Positions 53,819-62,794 of a stretch of 64,000 bases of DNA are shown in pieces. The stretch is from JBAYIE01 sp965279165 (lineage in GTDB: Bacteria > Bacteroidota > Bacteroidia > UKL13-3), in NCBI GenBank assembly GCA_965279165.1, contig OZ257140.1, forward strand, positions 1,612,001 to 1,676,000, written 5' to 3'. Within the stretch, counting starts at the first letter, position 1, and every line of letters starts with the position of its first letter. Under the pieces are notes generated by a model. That model made no database searches. It had not been told where the DNA came from and worked only from the letters and a program-made list of their open reading frames with translations. The translations under genes were made by a program, and so were the position numbers.

Positions 53819-55213
53819 ATGGATTTTAGAACCGAAAAAGACACCATGGGAGAGGTAAAAGTACCTGCTCACAGATACTGGGGAGCGCAAACCGAACGCT
53901 CCAGAAACAATTTTAAAATTGGTCCGGAAGCAAGCATGCCCAAGGAAATAATATACGCCTTTGCTTATCTTAAAAAAGCTGCTGCTTATACCAATATGGA
54001 CCTTGGTGTTTTAAGCAAAGAAAAGTGTGATGAAATTGGAAAAGTGTGCGATGAAATTTTAACAGGAAAACTGGATGAGGAATTTCCTTTGGTGATCTGG
54101 CAAACCGGTTCCGGCACACAAAGCAATATGAACGTGAATGAAGTAATTGCTTACCGCGCACATGTTTTATCGGGAGGTAAATTAACCGATGAGAAAAAAA
54201 TATTGCATCCGAATGATGATGTAAATAAATCCCAATCATCCAACGATACCTATCCCACAGCGATGCATATTGCTGCCTATAAATTGGTTACAGAAAATAC
54301 CATTCCCGGAATTAAAAAATTAAGAGATACGCTGGCACAAAAAGCAATAGCATTTAAAGGAATAGTAAAAACCGGACGAACCCATTTTATGGATGCTACA
54401 CCTCTTACCTTAGGACAGGAGTTTGGTGGTTATGTGCAACAATTGGATAATGGTATTCGTGCATTAAACAACGCCTTACAAATGGTAAGCGAATTGGCTT
54501 TAGGAGGAACTGCTGTTGGTACCGGATTAAATGCTCCGGAAGGTTATGATGTTCGGGTTGCGAAACGTATTGCTGAATTTACCGGATTACCATTTGTAAC
54601 TGCACCCAATAAATTTGAAGCGCTTGCAGCCCATGATGCCATGGTTGAATTAAGTGGTGCATTGAAACGGGTGGCTGTAAGTATGATGAAAATTGCCAAC
54701 GATATTCGCATGTTATCATCCGGACCAAGAAGTGGAATTGGAGAAATTATCATTCCCGACAATGAACCCGGATCATCGATTATGCCAGGTAAGGTAAATC
54801 CGACACAACCGGAAGCCATGACGATGGTTGCAGCACAGGTAATTGGAAATGATGTTGCGGTTAGTATCGGCGGCACCAATGGACATTTCGAATTGAATGT
54901 ATTTAAACCTTTGATTGCAGCCAATGTTTTACAAAGTGCGCGATTGATTGGCGACGTTTGTGTTTCCTTTAACGACAATTGTGCCATAGGAATTGAACCA
55001 AACCATGCCATAATTAAATTGCATATGGAAAATTCGTTGATGCTGGTAACAGCATTAAATACCCATATTGGTTACGAGAATGCAGCGAAAATTGCCAAGA
55101 AAGCACATAAAGAAAATAAGACTTTAAGAGAAGCTGCCATAGAGTTGGGATTGGTAACCGACGAACAATTTACCGAATGGGTTCGTCCGGAAAATATGGT
55201 AGGAAAGATATAG
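53819..55213 (+). CDS. fumC: Class II fumarate hydratase
   Basis: 464 residues. TEKDTMGEVKVPAHRYWGAQTERSRNNF opens it, TGSGTQSNMNVNEV and HPNDDVNKSQSSND follow, and the superfamily signature GSSIMPGKVNPTQPE is near residue 318. Catalytic TGRTHFMDATPL is present. It interconverts fumarate and malate in the TCA cycle without an iron-sulfur cluster. Length matches E. coli FumC. It is monocistronic. Confidence 0.97.
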   Translation: MDFRTEKDTMGEVKVPAHRYWGAQTERSRNNFKIGPEASMPKEIIYAFAYLKKAAAYTNMDLGVLSKEKCDEIGKVCDEILTGKLDEEFPLVIWQTGSGTQSNMNVNEVIAYRAHVLSGGKLTDEKKILHPNDDVNKSQSSNDTYPTAMHIAAYKLVTENTIPGIKKLRDTLAQKAIAFKGIVKTGRTHFMDATPLTLGQEFGGYVQQLDNGIRALNNALQMVSELALGGTAVGTGLNAPEGYDVRVAKRIAEFTGLPFVTAPNKFEALAAHDAMVELSGALKRVAVSMMKIANDIRMLSSGPRSGIGEIIIPDNEPGSSIMPGKVNPTQPEAMTMVAAQVIGNDVAVSIGGTNGHFELNVFKPLIAANVLQSARLIGDVCVSFNDNCAIGIEPNHAIIKLHMENSLMLVTALNTHIGYENAAKIAKKAHKENKTLREAAIELGLVTDEQFTEWVRPENMVGKI

Positions 55214-55297
55214 CCATTAGGCACAGAACGATTCTGGAAGAGATTGGTGCGATTGACAGATAGGTAAAAAATCACTTTCTGTGCTCAGAGAATTTTA

Positions 55298-55305
55298 TAT
55301 CTTTG
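55298..55305 (+). promoter_or_regulatory. -7 box of the LysE-type exporter gene
   Basis: TATCTTTG, 17 bp before the ATG at 55323; it decides this start over 55281, which lies upstream of the box. Confidence 0.45.
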
Positions 55306-55322
55306 GCTTCTTACCGTATGTT

Positions 55323-55988
55323 ATGCTGCAAATTATTTTTCAAGGAATTATAACCGGTTTTATCGTTAGCCTATCCTTTGGGGCCGGTTTTTTTTCGTTG
55401 ATACAAACGAGTATCAAACGTGGAATTTATCGGGCCATGTACATTTCCATTGGGGTAATTGCCAGTGATACCATTTTTATTTTGTTTTCTGTTTTTGCTA
55501 CCAACTTTATTAGCCACGAATTGGTTAAGTATGAATATCAAATTAGGTTGATAGGCATGATTATGCTAGTTACAATGGGTATATATTCATTGATTAAAAC
55601 TTCGAGGGTTAAAAACTCCAATATCAACGATGATCCGCATGTGATGTATTATGTGAGCAAAGGATTTGTGATTAATTCTCTGAATCCGTTGAATGCATTA
55701 ACTTGGATAGCGGTTGCTGTTTTTCTTGAATCGGCATTGCAATACAGCATGCAACAAATCTATGTATATTTTACCATGGTAATCATGAGCATCTTCGGAA
55801 CCCAGATGTTGGTGGTGTATTCGGCCAACAAATTAAAAAACTGGATGTCCGAAAAAATAATTCATCGCATCAATGTATTTGTGGGAGTGCTTTTTATCGC
55901 TATTGGAATATTTATCTTTTTCAACAAAACCGACCCAAACAAAGTTAACCCGATTGAAAAAGCACAGCATATCATTAGAGGCAACTAA
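55323..55988 (+). CDS. LysE/RhtB-family exporter
   Basis: A 221-residue membrane protein with six hydrophobic segments (MLQIIFQGIITGFIVSLSFGAGFFSLIQTSI, AMYISIGVIASDTIFILFSVFA, LIGMIMLVTMGIYSLI, then three in the C-terminal half). GFVINSLNPLNALTWIAVAVF holds the conserved NPLN of LysE translocators. The family exports amino acids or related small molecules; the substrate is unknown. It ends 4 bp inside the convergent radical SAM gene. Confidence 0.85.
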   Translation: MLQIIFQGIITGFIVSLSFGAGFFSLIQTSIKRGIYRAMYISIGVIASDTIFILFSVFATNFISHELVKYEYQIRLIGMIMLVTMGIYSLIKTSRVKNSNINDDPHVMYYVSKGFVINSLNPLNALTWIAVAVFLESALQYSMQQIYVYFTMVIMSIFGTQMLVVYSANKLKNWMSEKIIHRINVFVGVLFIAIGIFIFFNKTDPNKVNPIEKAQHIIRGN

Positions 55989-57004
55989 TCCCACACTTTA
56001 GTTCCTTCGGTGCAATTGGTGCAGATATCTATTTCCTTTCGGGATTTCAATACTGCTTTTCGAAATATATTATACGTTTCGCTATGCCATATTTCTTTAA
56101 AGGTTTGTTTGCTAACATCTCCAAAACGATGTTTGGCATCTTTGTCAAAACAACAAGGAACCACCAATCCGTCCCAAGTAATTACACTTCCCCGCCACAT
56201 ACGCCAACAATGGTTGAGTAATTTGTTTTTAATAACATAGCCGGCATCTGTTTTTTTGTAGCGTGCGAGTTTGTTGTTTTCAGGAATCAATTCATCGGTA
56301 TGCTGGTAATCGTATATCTGTGCGGTTTTAATTCCCAATTCATTTACCCCAATTTGTTTTGCCAATTTTTTAATTTCAGGTATCTGGCGTTCGTTGTGTT
56401 TAAATGCGATAAACTGCCAGATGATATGTGGCGTTTTTTTGTTCAGTTCTTTTTTCCAACGCAATAAATTTTGCGTTCCTTCAATTACTTTTTCCAGGTT
56501 ACCGCCGATGCGGTATTTGCCATAGGTGTCCTGTGTTGTACCATCAATGGAAATAATCAACCTGTCGAGTCCGCTTTCAACCGTTGCTTTTGCCATTTCA
56601 TCCGTAAAATAATGTGCATTGCTGGAAGTTGCCGTATAGATGTTTTTGGATGCTGCATACTTTACAAACTCCAGAAAAAATTTATTTAAAAAAGGTTCGC
56701 CTTGAAAGTACAAAATCAAATAAACAAGTTCGGGATACAACTCGTCAATCACTTTTTTATACAAAGGAAGATCGAGCATTCCGGTATCTCGGGTAAACTC
56801 ACGCAAGCCACTGGGACATTGCGGACAACGAAGGTTACAACTGGTAGTTGGTTCAATTTCTACTATGGTTGGCAAGCCCCATTGTACAGGCCTTTTAAGT
56901 AGTTTGGATACATAATAACCCGAAAGCAAATTGGTAGCGTTGCGGATTCGTTTGCCGTTAAGTTTGGATAAAAAATTGATTCCGTCGGTTAAATTTCTGT
57001 TCAT
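55985..57004 (-). CDS. Radical SAM / SPASM-domain protein
   Basis: 339 residues. The radical SAM cluster cysteines are C56, C60 and C63 in TTSCNLRCPQCPSG. LYFQGEPFLN and LIISIDGTTQDTYGKYR are core-barrel motifs, and a C-terminal SPASM-type region follows (HCWRMWRGSVITWDGLVVPCCFDKD, KEIDICTNCTEG) that would hold an auxiliary cluster. The product is unknown. The family includes peptide-modifying and sugar-modifying enzymes; no precursor peptide gene was seen nearby. It lies 3 bp after radA on the same strand, a likely operon. Confidence 0.88.
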   Translation of the reverse strand: MNRNLTDGINFLSKLNGKRIRNATNLLSGYYVSKLLKRPVQWGLPTIVEIEPTTSCNLRCPQCPSGLREFTRDTGMLDLPLYKKVIDELYPELVYLILYFQGEPFLNKFFLEFVKYAASKNIYTATSSNAHYFTDEMAKATVESGLDRLIISIDGTTQDTYGKYRIGGNLEKVIEGTQNLLRWKKELNKKTPHIIWQFIAFKHNERQIPEIKKLAKQIGVNELGIKTAQIYDYQHTDELIPENNKLARYKKTDAGYVIKNKLLNHCWRMWRGSVITWDGLVVPCCFDKDAKHRFGDVSKQTFKEIWHSETYNIFRKAVLKSRKEIDICTNCTEGTKVWD

Positions 57005-57007
57005 GGT

Positions 57008-58375
57008 TTAACCGAATAAATTGCTTAAAAGTTCATCCAACTTACCAATCCTAACTATTTTTAAAGATGATTTTAACTCTGCCATTTTGTTGAATTTTGA
57101 TGTATAAATAGTAGTAAATCCGAGTTTCTCCGCTTCACTTATCCGCTGTTCGATTCGGTTCACCGCTCTCACTTCCCCGCTCAAACCAACTTCACCTATA
57201 AAACAGATTTTGGTATCGAGTGCAATATTCTCAAAGCTCGAAACAATGGCAGCTACAATACTTAAATCAATTCCCGGGTCTTCAACACGTAATCCACCTG
57301 CAATATTTACAAACACATCTTGTGTGCCCATGCGTAAACCACATTTTTTTTCGAGAATTGCCAACAACATATTCAACCTTTTGGTATCATACCCATTCGA
57401 ATTTCGTTGTGGTGTACCATAAACAGCTGTGCTTACAAGTGCTTGTGTTTCTATCAGAAGTGGTCGCTGACCTTCGATGGTGGCGGCAATGGCAACACCA
57501 CTTAACGATTCGTCGCGTTGAGAAATTAAGATTTCAGATGGATTGCTTACTTCTTTCAATCCACCACTTTGCATTTCGTAAATTCCAATTTCGGAAGTAG
57601 AACCAAAACGGTTTTTGGTTGTTCGTAATATGCGATACACGTGGTGGCGATCGCCTTCAAACTGCAATACCGTATCCACCATATGTTCCAACAATTTTGG
57701 TCCTGCCAAGGTGCCATCCTTTGTGATATGTCCGATTAAAAAAACAGGGGTGCCTGTTTCTTTGGCATACCGAATCATATCGCCGGCGCTCTCCTTAATT
57801 TGTGAAATGCTACCGGGGGTCGAATCAATCAATTCACTTTGAATGGTTTGGATGGAATCGATGATTACAATATCCGGTTCTAATTCTTGTAATGCTTTAC
57901 CAATTCGTTGTGTTGTAATTTCTGTAAATAAATAACACTGGTCGTTTCGAAACGGTAAACGTTCGGCTCGCATTTTTATTTGGGCTTCACTTTCTTCGCC
58001 GCTGATATACAGTACTTTTTTATCCGTGAATTGCAATGCAATTTGCAGCATCAATGTCGACTTACCAATTCCGGGTTCGCCTCCGATAAGAATCACACTT
58101 CCGGGTACAATACCACCGCCCAATACACGGGATAATTCCAGGTCTTTAACCGGATAACGTTTTTCGTTACCTTTCTCCACCTCTCCAAGTAAAACCGGTT
58201 TTAGGGCCGGGTGCTTCCCCTCTTTCTTCCAGGTGTTTTTATACTCTGTCTTTTCTTTGTGAATAACCTCTTCTACATAGGTGTTCCATTCTCCACAACT
58301 CGGGCACTTACCAATCCACTTGGTTGCCGAAGCACCGCAGTTTTTACAAAGAAAGGTAGTTTGGGTTTTTGCCAT
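57008..58375 (-). CDS. radA: DNA repair protein RadA
   Basis: 455 residues in the usual order: N-terminal zinc finger (C10, C13, C24, C27 in FLCKNCGASATKWIGKCPSC), RecA-like ATPase with Walker A GEPGIGKSTL near residue 100, the RadA-specific KNRFGS motif in TKNRFGSTSEIG, and a C-terminal Lon-protease-like domain (FVNIAGGLRVEDPGIDLSIVAAI...GEVGLSGEVR). RadA helps process branched recombination intermediates. Start MAKTQTTFLCKNCG at 58375. Confidence 0.97.
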   Translation of the reverse strand: MAKTQTTFLCKNCGASATKWIGKCPSCGEWNTYVEEVIHKEKTEYKNTWKKEGKHPALKPVLLGEVEKGNEKRYPVKDLELSRVLGGGIVPGSVILIGGEPGIGKSTLMLQIALQFTDKKVLYISGEESEAQIKMRAERLPFRNDQCYLFTEITTQRIGKALQELEPDIVIIDSIQTIQSELIDSTPGSISQIKESAGDMIRYAKETGTPVFLIGHITKDGTLAGPKLLEHMVDTVLQFEGDRHHVYRILRTTKNRFGSTSEIGIYEMQSGGLKEVSNPSEILISQRDESLSGVAIAATIEGQRPLLIETQALVSTAVYGTPQRNSNGYDTKRLNMLLAILEKKCGLRMGTQDVFVNIAGGLRVEDPGIDLSIVAAIVSSFENIALDTKICFIGEVGLSGEVRAVNRIEQRISEAEKLGFTTIYTSKFNKMAELKSSLKIVRIGKLDELLSNLFG

Positions 58376-58392
58376 GGCCTCAAAAATACTTT

Positions 58393-58566
58393 TTAAATTG
58401 TATTGTTTGTACGCAAATGAATGGGTATGGACGCTTTTTCGGAATTGCCGTAGAAATCAATATCATACCAATGCGGTTGCCCTTCTGTTTGATATCTGAA
58501 ATGAAGATATTGAATCCTTAACGGGATACGTCCTTGTCGGTGCTGGTTACTACCGATATTGAATCC
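58393..58566 (-). pseudogene. Protein-like 57-codon tail fused to repeat sequence
   Basis: Just upstream of radA the minus strand reads, without a start codon, GFNIGSNQHRQGRIPLRIQY-LHFRYQTEGQPHWYDIDFYG-NSEKASIPIHLRTNNTI and stop. The last 35 residues look like real protein sequence; the first 22 are translated from two inverted copies of the 58.5 kb hairpin repeat. It may be the end of a gene whose 5' part was replaced by repeats. It could be chance, and no family was recognised. Confidence 0.35.
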
Positions 58567-59600
58567 CTAACGGGATTGGTTATCAATCTTATCTGTTCAT
58601 TTAAAATAATCTCCTGATTAAAGGATGTTCTTACCCTGCCTTTTATTTTATATTTTTTCGAAAGATTTTATACCTGTTTAGCATCGTTATCTCTTCTCTA
58701 TAGTTTAAGCAAGGGGTATTAGGTATTAAATATCAATAGCTCATAAAACATCCTCACCCTGAATCCCGTTAGGGATTAAATATCGGTATAAGCTCTCGTC
58801 GCTTTCCCCGAATCCCGTCAGGGATTTAACATTGGTAAAAGGTAACAACAAACGACCACTCTCCCCGAATCCCGTCAGGGATTCAACATCTTGCGAAGTC
58901 GTTACTTCATTCATTGTAGTTAAGTTATAAGAAACACTTGGTTTCTAATTTGCATTTTTCCCTGAACCCCGACAGGGATTCAATATCGGTATAAGCTCCC
59001 GTCGCTTTCCTCGAATCCCGTCAGGGATTTAACATCGGTAAAAGGTAACAACAAACGACCTCTCTCCCCAAATCCCGACAGGGATTTAACATCGGTAAAA
59101 GATAATAACAAACGACCACTCTCCCCGAATCCCGTCAGGGATTTAACATCTTGCGAAGTCGTTACTTCATTCATTGTAGTTAAGTTATAAGAAAAACTTG
59201 GTTTCTAATTTGCGTTTTTCCCTGAACCCCGACAGGGATTCAATATCGGTATAAGCTCCCGTCGCTTTCCTCGAATCCCGTCAGGGATTTAACATCGGTA
59301 AAAGATAATAACAAACGACCTCTCTCCCCGAATCCCGTCAGGGATTCAACATCTTGCGAAGTCGTTACTTCATTCATTGTAGTTAAGTTATAAGAAAAAC
59401 TTGGTTTCTAATTTGCGTTTTTCCCTGAACCCCGACAAGGATTCAATATCGGTTTAAGCTCCCGTCGCTTTCCTCGAATCCCGTCAGGGATTTAACATCG
59501 GTAATAGGAAACAACAAACGACCTCTCTCCCCGAATCCCGTCAGGGATTCAACATCTTGCGAAGTCGATACTTTAATCCGTTGCAATTAAGTTATATGTT
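58500..59600. repeat. Ordered hairpin array with three classes of spacer (not CRISPR)
   Basis: Fifteen copies of a hairpin core like GAATCCCGTCAGGGATT: two inverted ones at about 58511 and 58559, then thirteen in direct orientation from about 58761 to 59533. The spacers are not unique. They fall into class a (GGTATAAGCTCCCGTCGCTT), class b (GGTAAAAGGTAACAACAAAC and variant) and class c (TTGCGAAGTCGTTACTTCAT, about 75 bp). The order is abc, abbc, abc, abc, a macro-period of about 203 bp (260 where b is doubled). The core stem is ATCCC/GGGAT with GTCA, GTTA or GACA centres. An ORF across it only translates repeats. Confidence 0.9.
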
Positions 59601-59770
59601 GGACAATTGATCTTCTGCCATTTTCTACCAATCATGCTAGGGATTCGCTCTCGTCTATATTGATGCATCTCCCACGTAAACACCAAAACACACGGTACTT
59701 CGAACTTAAAAAAGTAATCCAGAATATATCCGCTTAACTGTTACCCATTTTGCTTTTATTTGCAGATAAC

Positions 59771-60742
59771 GTGAGCGAAATAGACCAAATAAAGGAACCG
59801 ATTACCCAAGAACTCGAATTATTCGAATCGAAATTCAGGGAAGCCATGAAAAGCAATGTGCCTTTGCTGGATACCATCATGACGTATATTGTGAAACGCA
59901 AAGGCAAACAAATTCGTCCGATGTTTGTGTTTTATTGTGCCCAACTTTTTGAAGGGATCAACGATTCAACCTACCGAGCTGCCAGTTTGGTAGAACTGCT
60001 GCATACTGCAACTTTGGTTCATGATGATGTGGTTGACGACAGCGATGAACGAAGAGGTTTCTTTTCCCTAAATGCACTTTGGAAAAACAAAATTGCCGTG
60101 TTGGTTGGTGATTATTTGTTATCGAAAGGCTTATTGCTATCCGTTAAAAACAAGGATTACCATTTGCTTGAGATTGTAAGCGAAGCAGTAGAAGCCATGA
60201 GCGAAGGGGAATTGTTGCAGATAGAAAAATCCCGTACCCTAAATCTTTCTGAAGAAGTATATTACGATATCATTCGTAAAAAAACGGCCTCCTTAATTGC
60301 AAGTTGTTGCGCAATTGGTGCAGCAAGTGCCGGAGCAAATCCGGAACAAATCAAACGAATGCACTTATTCGGTGAAAAAATTGGTATTGCTTTTCAAATG
60401 AAAGACGACTTGATGGATTATGGGGATAGCAAGATTGGTAAACCAACCGGTATCGACCTCAAAGAAAAAAAATTAACCCTTCCTATTATTTATACCATTA
60501 ACCAAGCGGATCATGCTACCCGGTCGCATATCATCCGAACCATAAAAAACTACCACAACAACAAAGATCAAGTAAACAAAGTGATTGGTTATGTAAACCA
60601 ACACGGCGGAATTGCTTACACTGAAAATGCAATGATGCAATACAAAAAGGAAGCTCTTGAAATTTTGGACAGCATAAGCAAAAACGAATTTGCTGTTAAA
60701 CTTCGAATGTTGGTAGAGTATGTGATTAATAGGAAGAAGTGA
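59771..60742 (+). CDS. Polyprenyl diphosphate synthase
   Basis: A 323-residue trans-prenyltransferase. First Asp-rich motif in LHTATLVHDDVVDDSDERRG, second in FQMKDDLMDYGD, with KRKGKQIRPMFVFY near the N-terminus. The bulky residues upstream of the first motif are not decisive for chain length; by comparison with Bacteroidota homologs a long-chain (quinone side-chain) product is likely, though geranylgeranyl diphosphate for the crt pathway is possible. GTG 59771 (MSEIDQIKEPI) fits homologs; TTG 59750 is the alternative. It is isolated between two repeat tracts. Confidence 0.88.
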   Translation: MSEIDQIKEPITQELELFESKFREAMKSNVPLLDTIMTYIVKRKGKQIRPMFVFYCAQLFEGINDSTYRAASLVELLHTATLVHDDVVDDSDERRGFFSLNALWKNKIAVLVGDYLLSKGLLLSVKNKDYHLLEIVSEAVEAMSEGELLQIEKSRTLNLSEEVYYDIIRKKTASLIASCCAIGAASAGANPEQIKRMHLFGEKIGIAFQMKDDLMDYGDSKIGKPTGIDLKEKKLTLPIIYTINQADHATRSHIIRTIKNYHNNKDQVNKVIGYVNQHGGIAYTENAMMQYKKEALEILDSISKNEFAVKLRMLVEYVINRKK

Positions 60743-61776
60743 AGAAATGAGTAAATGAGTAAAGCGGTAAATATGGTCACGTCGCTGTATGTGTTGGGAG
60801 TTGTTTAACCGCGAAGTGCGCTAAGATTTTTGCGCAGAGGGCGCAAAGTCTAATCTAAATTGCTCTTTTTGATTTGGTATATTAGAACCCCTTCGGAGTG
60901 AAATTATTGTTTGGTGAATGATCCAATTTTTATCGCAGAATACGCATATGCACAATTGGGAATGCAGGTGTGTGAGCTAAATCATGAGCTTGTCGAATGA
61001 TGTCGAACACATCCGGATAGTATAGAAATGAGTAAATGAGTAAAGCGGTAAATATGGTCACGTCGCTGTATGTGTCGGGAGTTGTTTAACCGCGAAGTGC
61101 GCTAAGATTTTTCGCAGAGGGCGCAAAGTCTAATCTAAATTGCTCTTTTTGATTTGGTATATTAGAATCCCTCGGAGTGAAATTATTGTTTGGTGAATGA
61201 TCCAATTTTTATCGCAGAATACGCATATGCACAATTGGGAATGCAGGTGTGTGAGCTAAATCATGAGCTTGTCGAATGATGTCGAACACATCCGGATAGT
61301 ATAGAAATGAGTAAATGAGTAAAGCGGTAAATATGGTCACGTCGCTGTATGTGTCGGGAGTTGTTTAACCGCGAAGTGCGCTAAGATTTTTCGCAGAGGG
61401 CGCAAAGTCTAATCTAAATTGCTCTTTTTGATTTGGTATATTAGAACCCCCTCGGATTGAAATTATTGTTTGGTGAATGATCCAATTTTTATCGCAGAAT
61501 ACGCATATGCACAATTGGGAATGCAGGTGTGTGAGCTAAATCATGAGCTTGTTGAATGATGTCGAACACATCCGGATAGTATAGAAATGAGTAAATGAGT
61601 AAATGAGTAAAGCGGTAAATATGGTCACGTCGCTGTATGTGTCGGGAGTTGTTTAACCGCAGAGGACGCAAAGTTTTACCACAGACAACAAAGTGCCCCC
61701 TAATCCCTCATCCCTCATCCCTATTCCCTTATCACTTACCCCTAACTCCTCATCACTTACCCCTCATCACTCGTGC
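60743..61776. repeat. Three 280 bp tandem repeats and a fourth partial copy
   Basis: The marker GAAATGAGTAAATGAGT lies at 60744, 61025, 61304 and 61584, giving units of 281, 279 and 280 bp and a partial copy to about 61680. Each unit holds CACGTCGCTGTATGTG, an AACCGCGAAGTGCGCTAAGA/GCAGAGGGCGCAAAG block, a decayed CCCCTTCGGAGTGAAATTAT hairpin and a tail with CATGAGCTTGTCGAATGATG. The first half is related to the elements at 10.5 and 19.6 kb. From 61690 to 61776 come CCCTCATC/TCACTTACCC microsatellites. An ORF at 61489-61671 was rejected as repeat text. Confidence 0.9.
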
Positions 61777-62667
61777 CTACTTCTTCTCCTTAGCCAAATC
61801 TTCGTCGTATTTCGCAAACTGGCTATCAATTGATTTCTTTACCAGTTCGATAGCAGCAGCTTTGTATTTTTCACGATTCACTTTTAATTTCCATTTACCA
61901 CCTGCATTGTCAATTCCATCCTGAAAATCGGTTCCGCCATTGCCTTCACAAGAATATCCCGCTGCAAGGTTTTTGGTTTTAATCCATAATACCAACGAAC
62001 TACCTGAAGTCGATTTTAAAGCGGGTTTTCCTTTCAGCGATGCATTGGTTCCAAAACCGGCAGTAAAATCCATGAAGTTAATATTCATGTTGAAGTTTAC
62101 CCGAGAAAGATTTCCGGTAAAATCGCCCGGAAAAAACGCACCGTTTCCATACACCATGGTTCCATAATAATCTTTCTTCACTTGCAAGGTGTTTGTTGGC
62201 GTTACAGTTACGTTTTTTACATAATTATTTCCACCAGCATATACTCCGGGATTAACAATTTCTGCTTTCCCTTTTGATTTGTCTTTGGCAAATTGTTTGC
62301 TTGCTTCAATTTCGGCAGCGGACGGACAAGTAACATTAATGCCGCGACTTTTCCATTGCTCCAAAAAATAAGCATAACCCGCATCTGTAATTTCTTGCGC
62401 CAAGGCATTGTCGAAGTTTTCGAGAGAAGCTTCAACACTTACTGAATTTGCGGTTCCTTTGGCATTGTTACCTCCGGCATCGGAAGCAAATACCCACGTA
62501 CTAAATGTGATAGTGAAATGATCCAGCATCGACTCCGGAACCGATTCCAGAAGCAAACTACCTTTTCCTGTTAACGTTCCTTTCGACTTTTCAACGGTTA
62601 CTTGAGAATAAGCAACCATGCTCAGCATCACCAAAACACCAAGCATAAATACATTCTTTGTTTTCAT
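61777..62667 (-). CDS. Secreted protein of unknown function
   Basis: 296 residues: signal peptide MKTKNVFMLGVLVMLSMVAYSQ, then a mature protein beginning VTVEKSKGTLTGKGSLLLESV, rich in Gly, Asn and Lys, with strands such as YGTMVYGNGAFFPGDFTGNLSRVNFNMNINFMDFTAGFG and SSLVLWIKTKNLAAGYSC, and a helical Lys-rich end (YKAAAIELVKKSIDSQFAKYDEDLAKEKK). No sorting domain is seen at the C-terminus, so it is probably periplasmic. I do not recognise the family. ATG 62667 gives the signal peptide. Confidence 0.8.
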   Translation of the reverse strand: MKTKNVFMLGVLVMLSMVAYSQVTVEKSKGTLTGKGSLLLESVPESMLDHFTITFSTWVFASDAGGNNAKGTANSVSVEASLENFDNALAQEITDAGYAYFLEQWKSRGINVTCPSAAEIEASKQFAKDKSKGKAEIVNPGVYAGGNNYVKNVTVTPTNTLQVKKDYYGTMVYGNGAFFPGDFTGNLSRVNFNMNINFMDFTAGFGTNASLKGKPALKSTSGSSLVLWIKTKNLAAGYSCEGNGGTDFQDGIDNAGGKWKLKVNREKYKAAAIELVKKSIDSQFAKYDEDLAKEKK

Positions 62668-62794
62668 ATTGGAGGGTTTATTGTATACCAAATGTAGGGA
62701 ATTAGGAGATATAAGTTATGAGTTATGAGATATAAGTTATGAGTTATGAATTGGACCTATCGGTATGCTGGGTGATTTAACATTAGGGTATACA
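62668..62794. repeat. TATAAGTTATGAG microsatellite
   Basis: About five degenerate GAGTTATGAGATATAA units at 62708-62752 between two minus-strand genes, the same words as after the response-regulator gene at 3909. No promoter box was identified with confidence. Confidence 0.6.

Noticed and set aside
58980..59174. Minus-strand ORF with repeating DVKSLTGFGES-type peptide
   Set aside because: It is a translation of the hairpin array, with the period set by the DNA repeat, and has no independent coding signal.
58500..59600. CRISPR array
   Set aside because: Spacers recur in only three classes in fixed order, cores vary in length and sequence, and no cas gene is in the window.
61489..61671. Minus-strand 60-codon ORF
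   Set aside because: It lies wholly in the third and fourth 280 bp repeat units and is not kept open in the other units.
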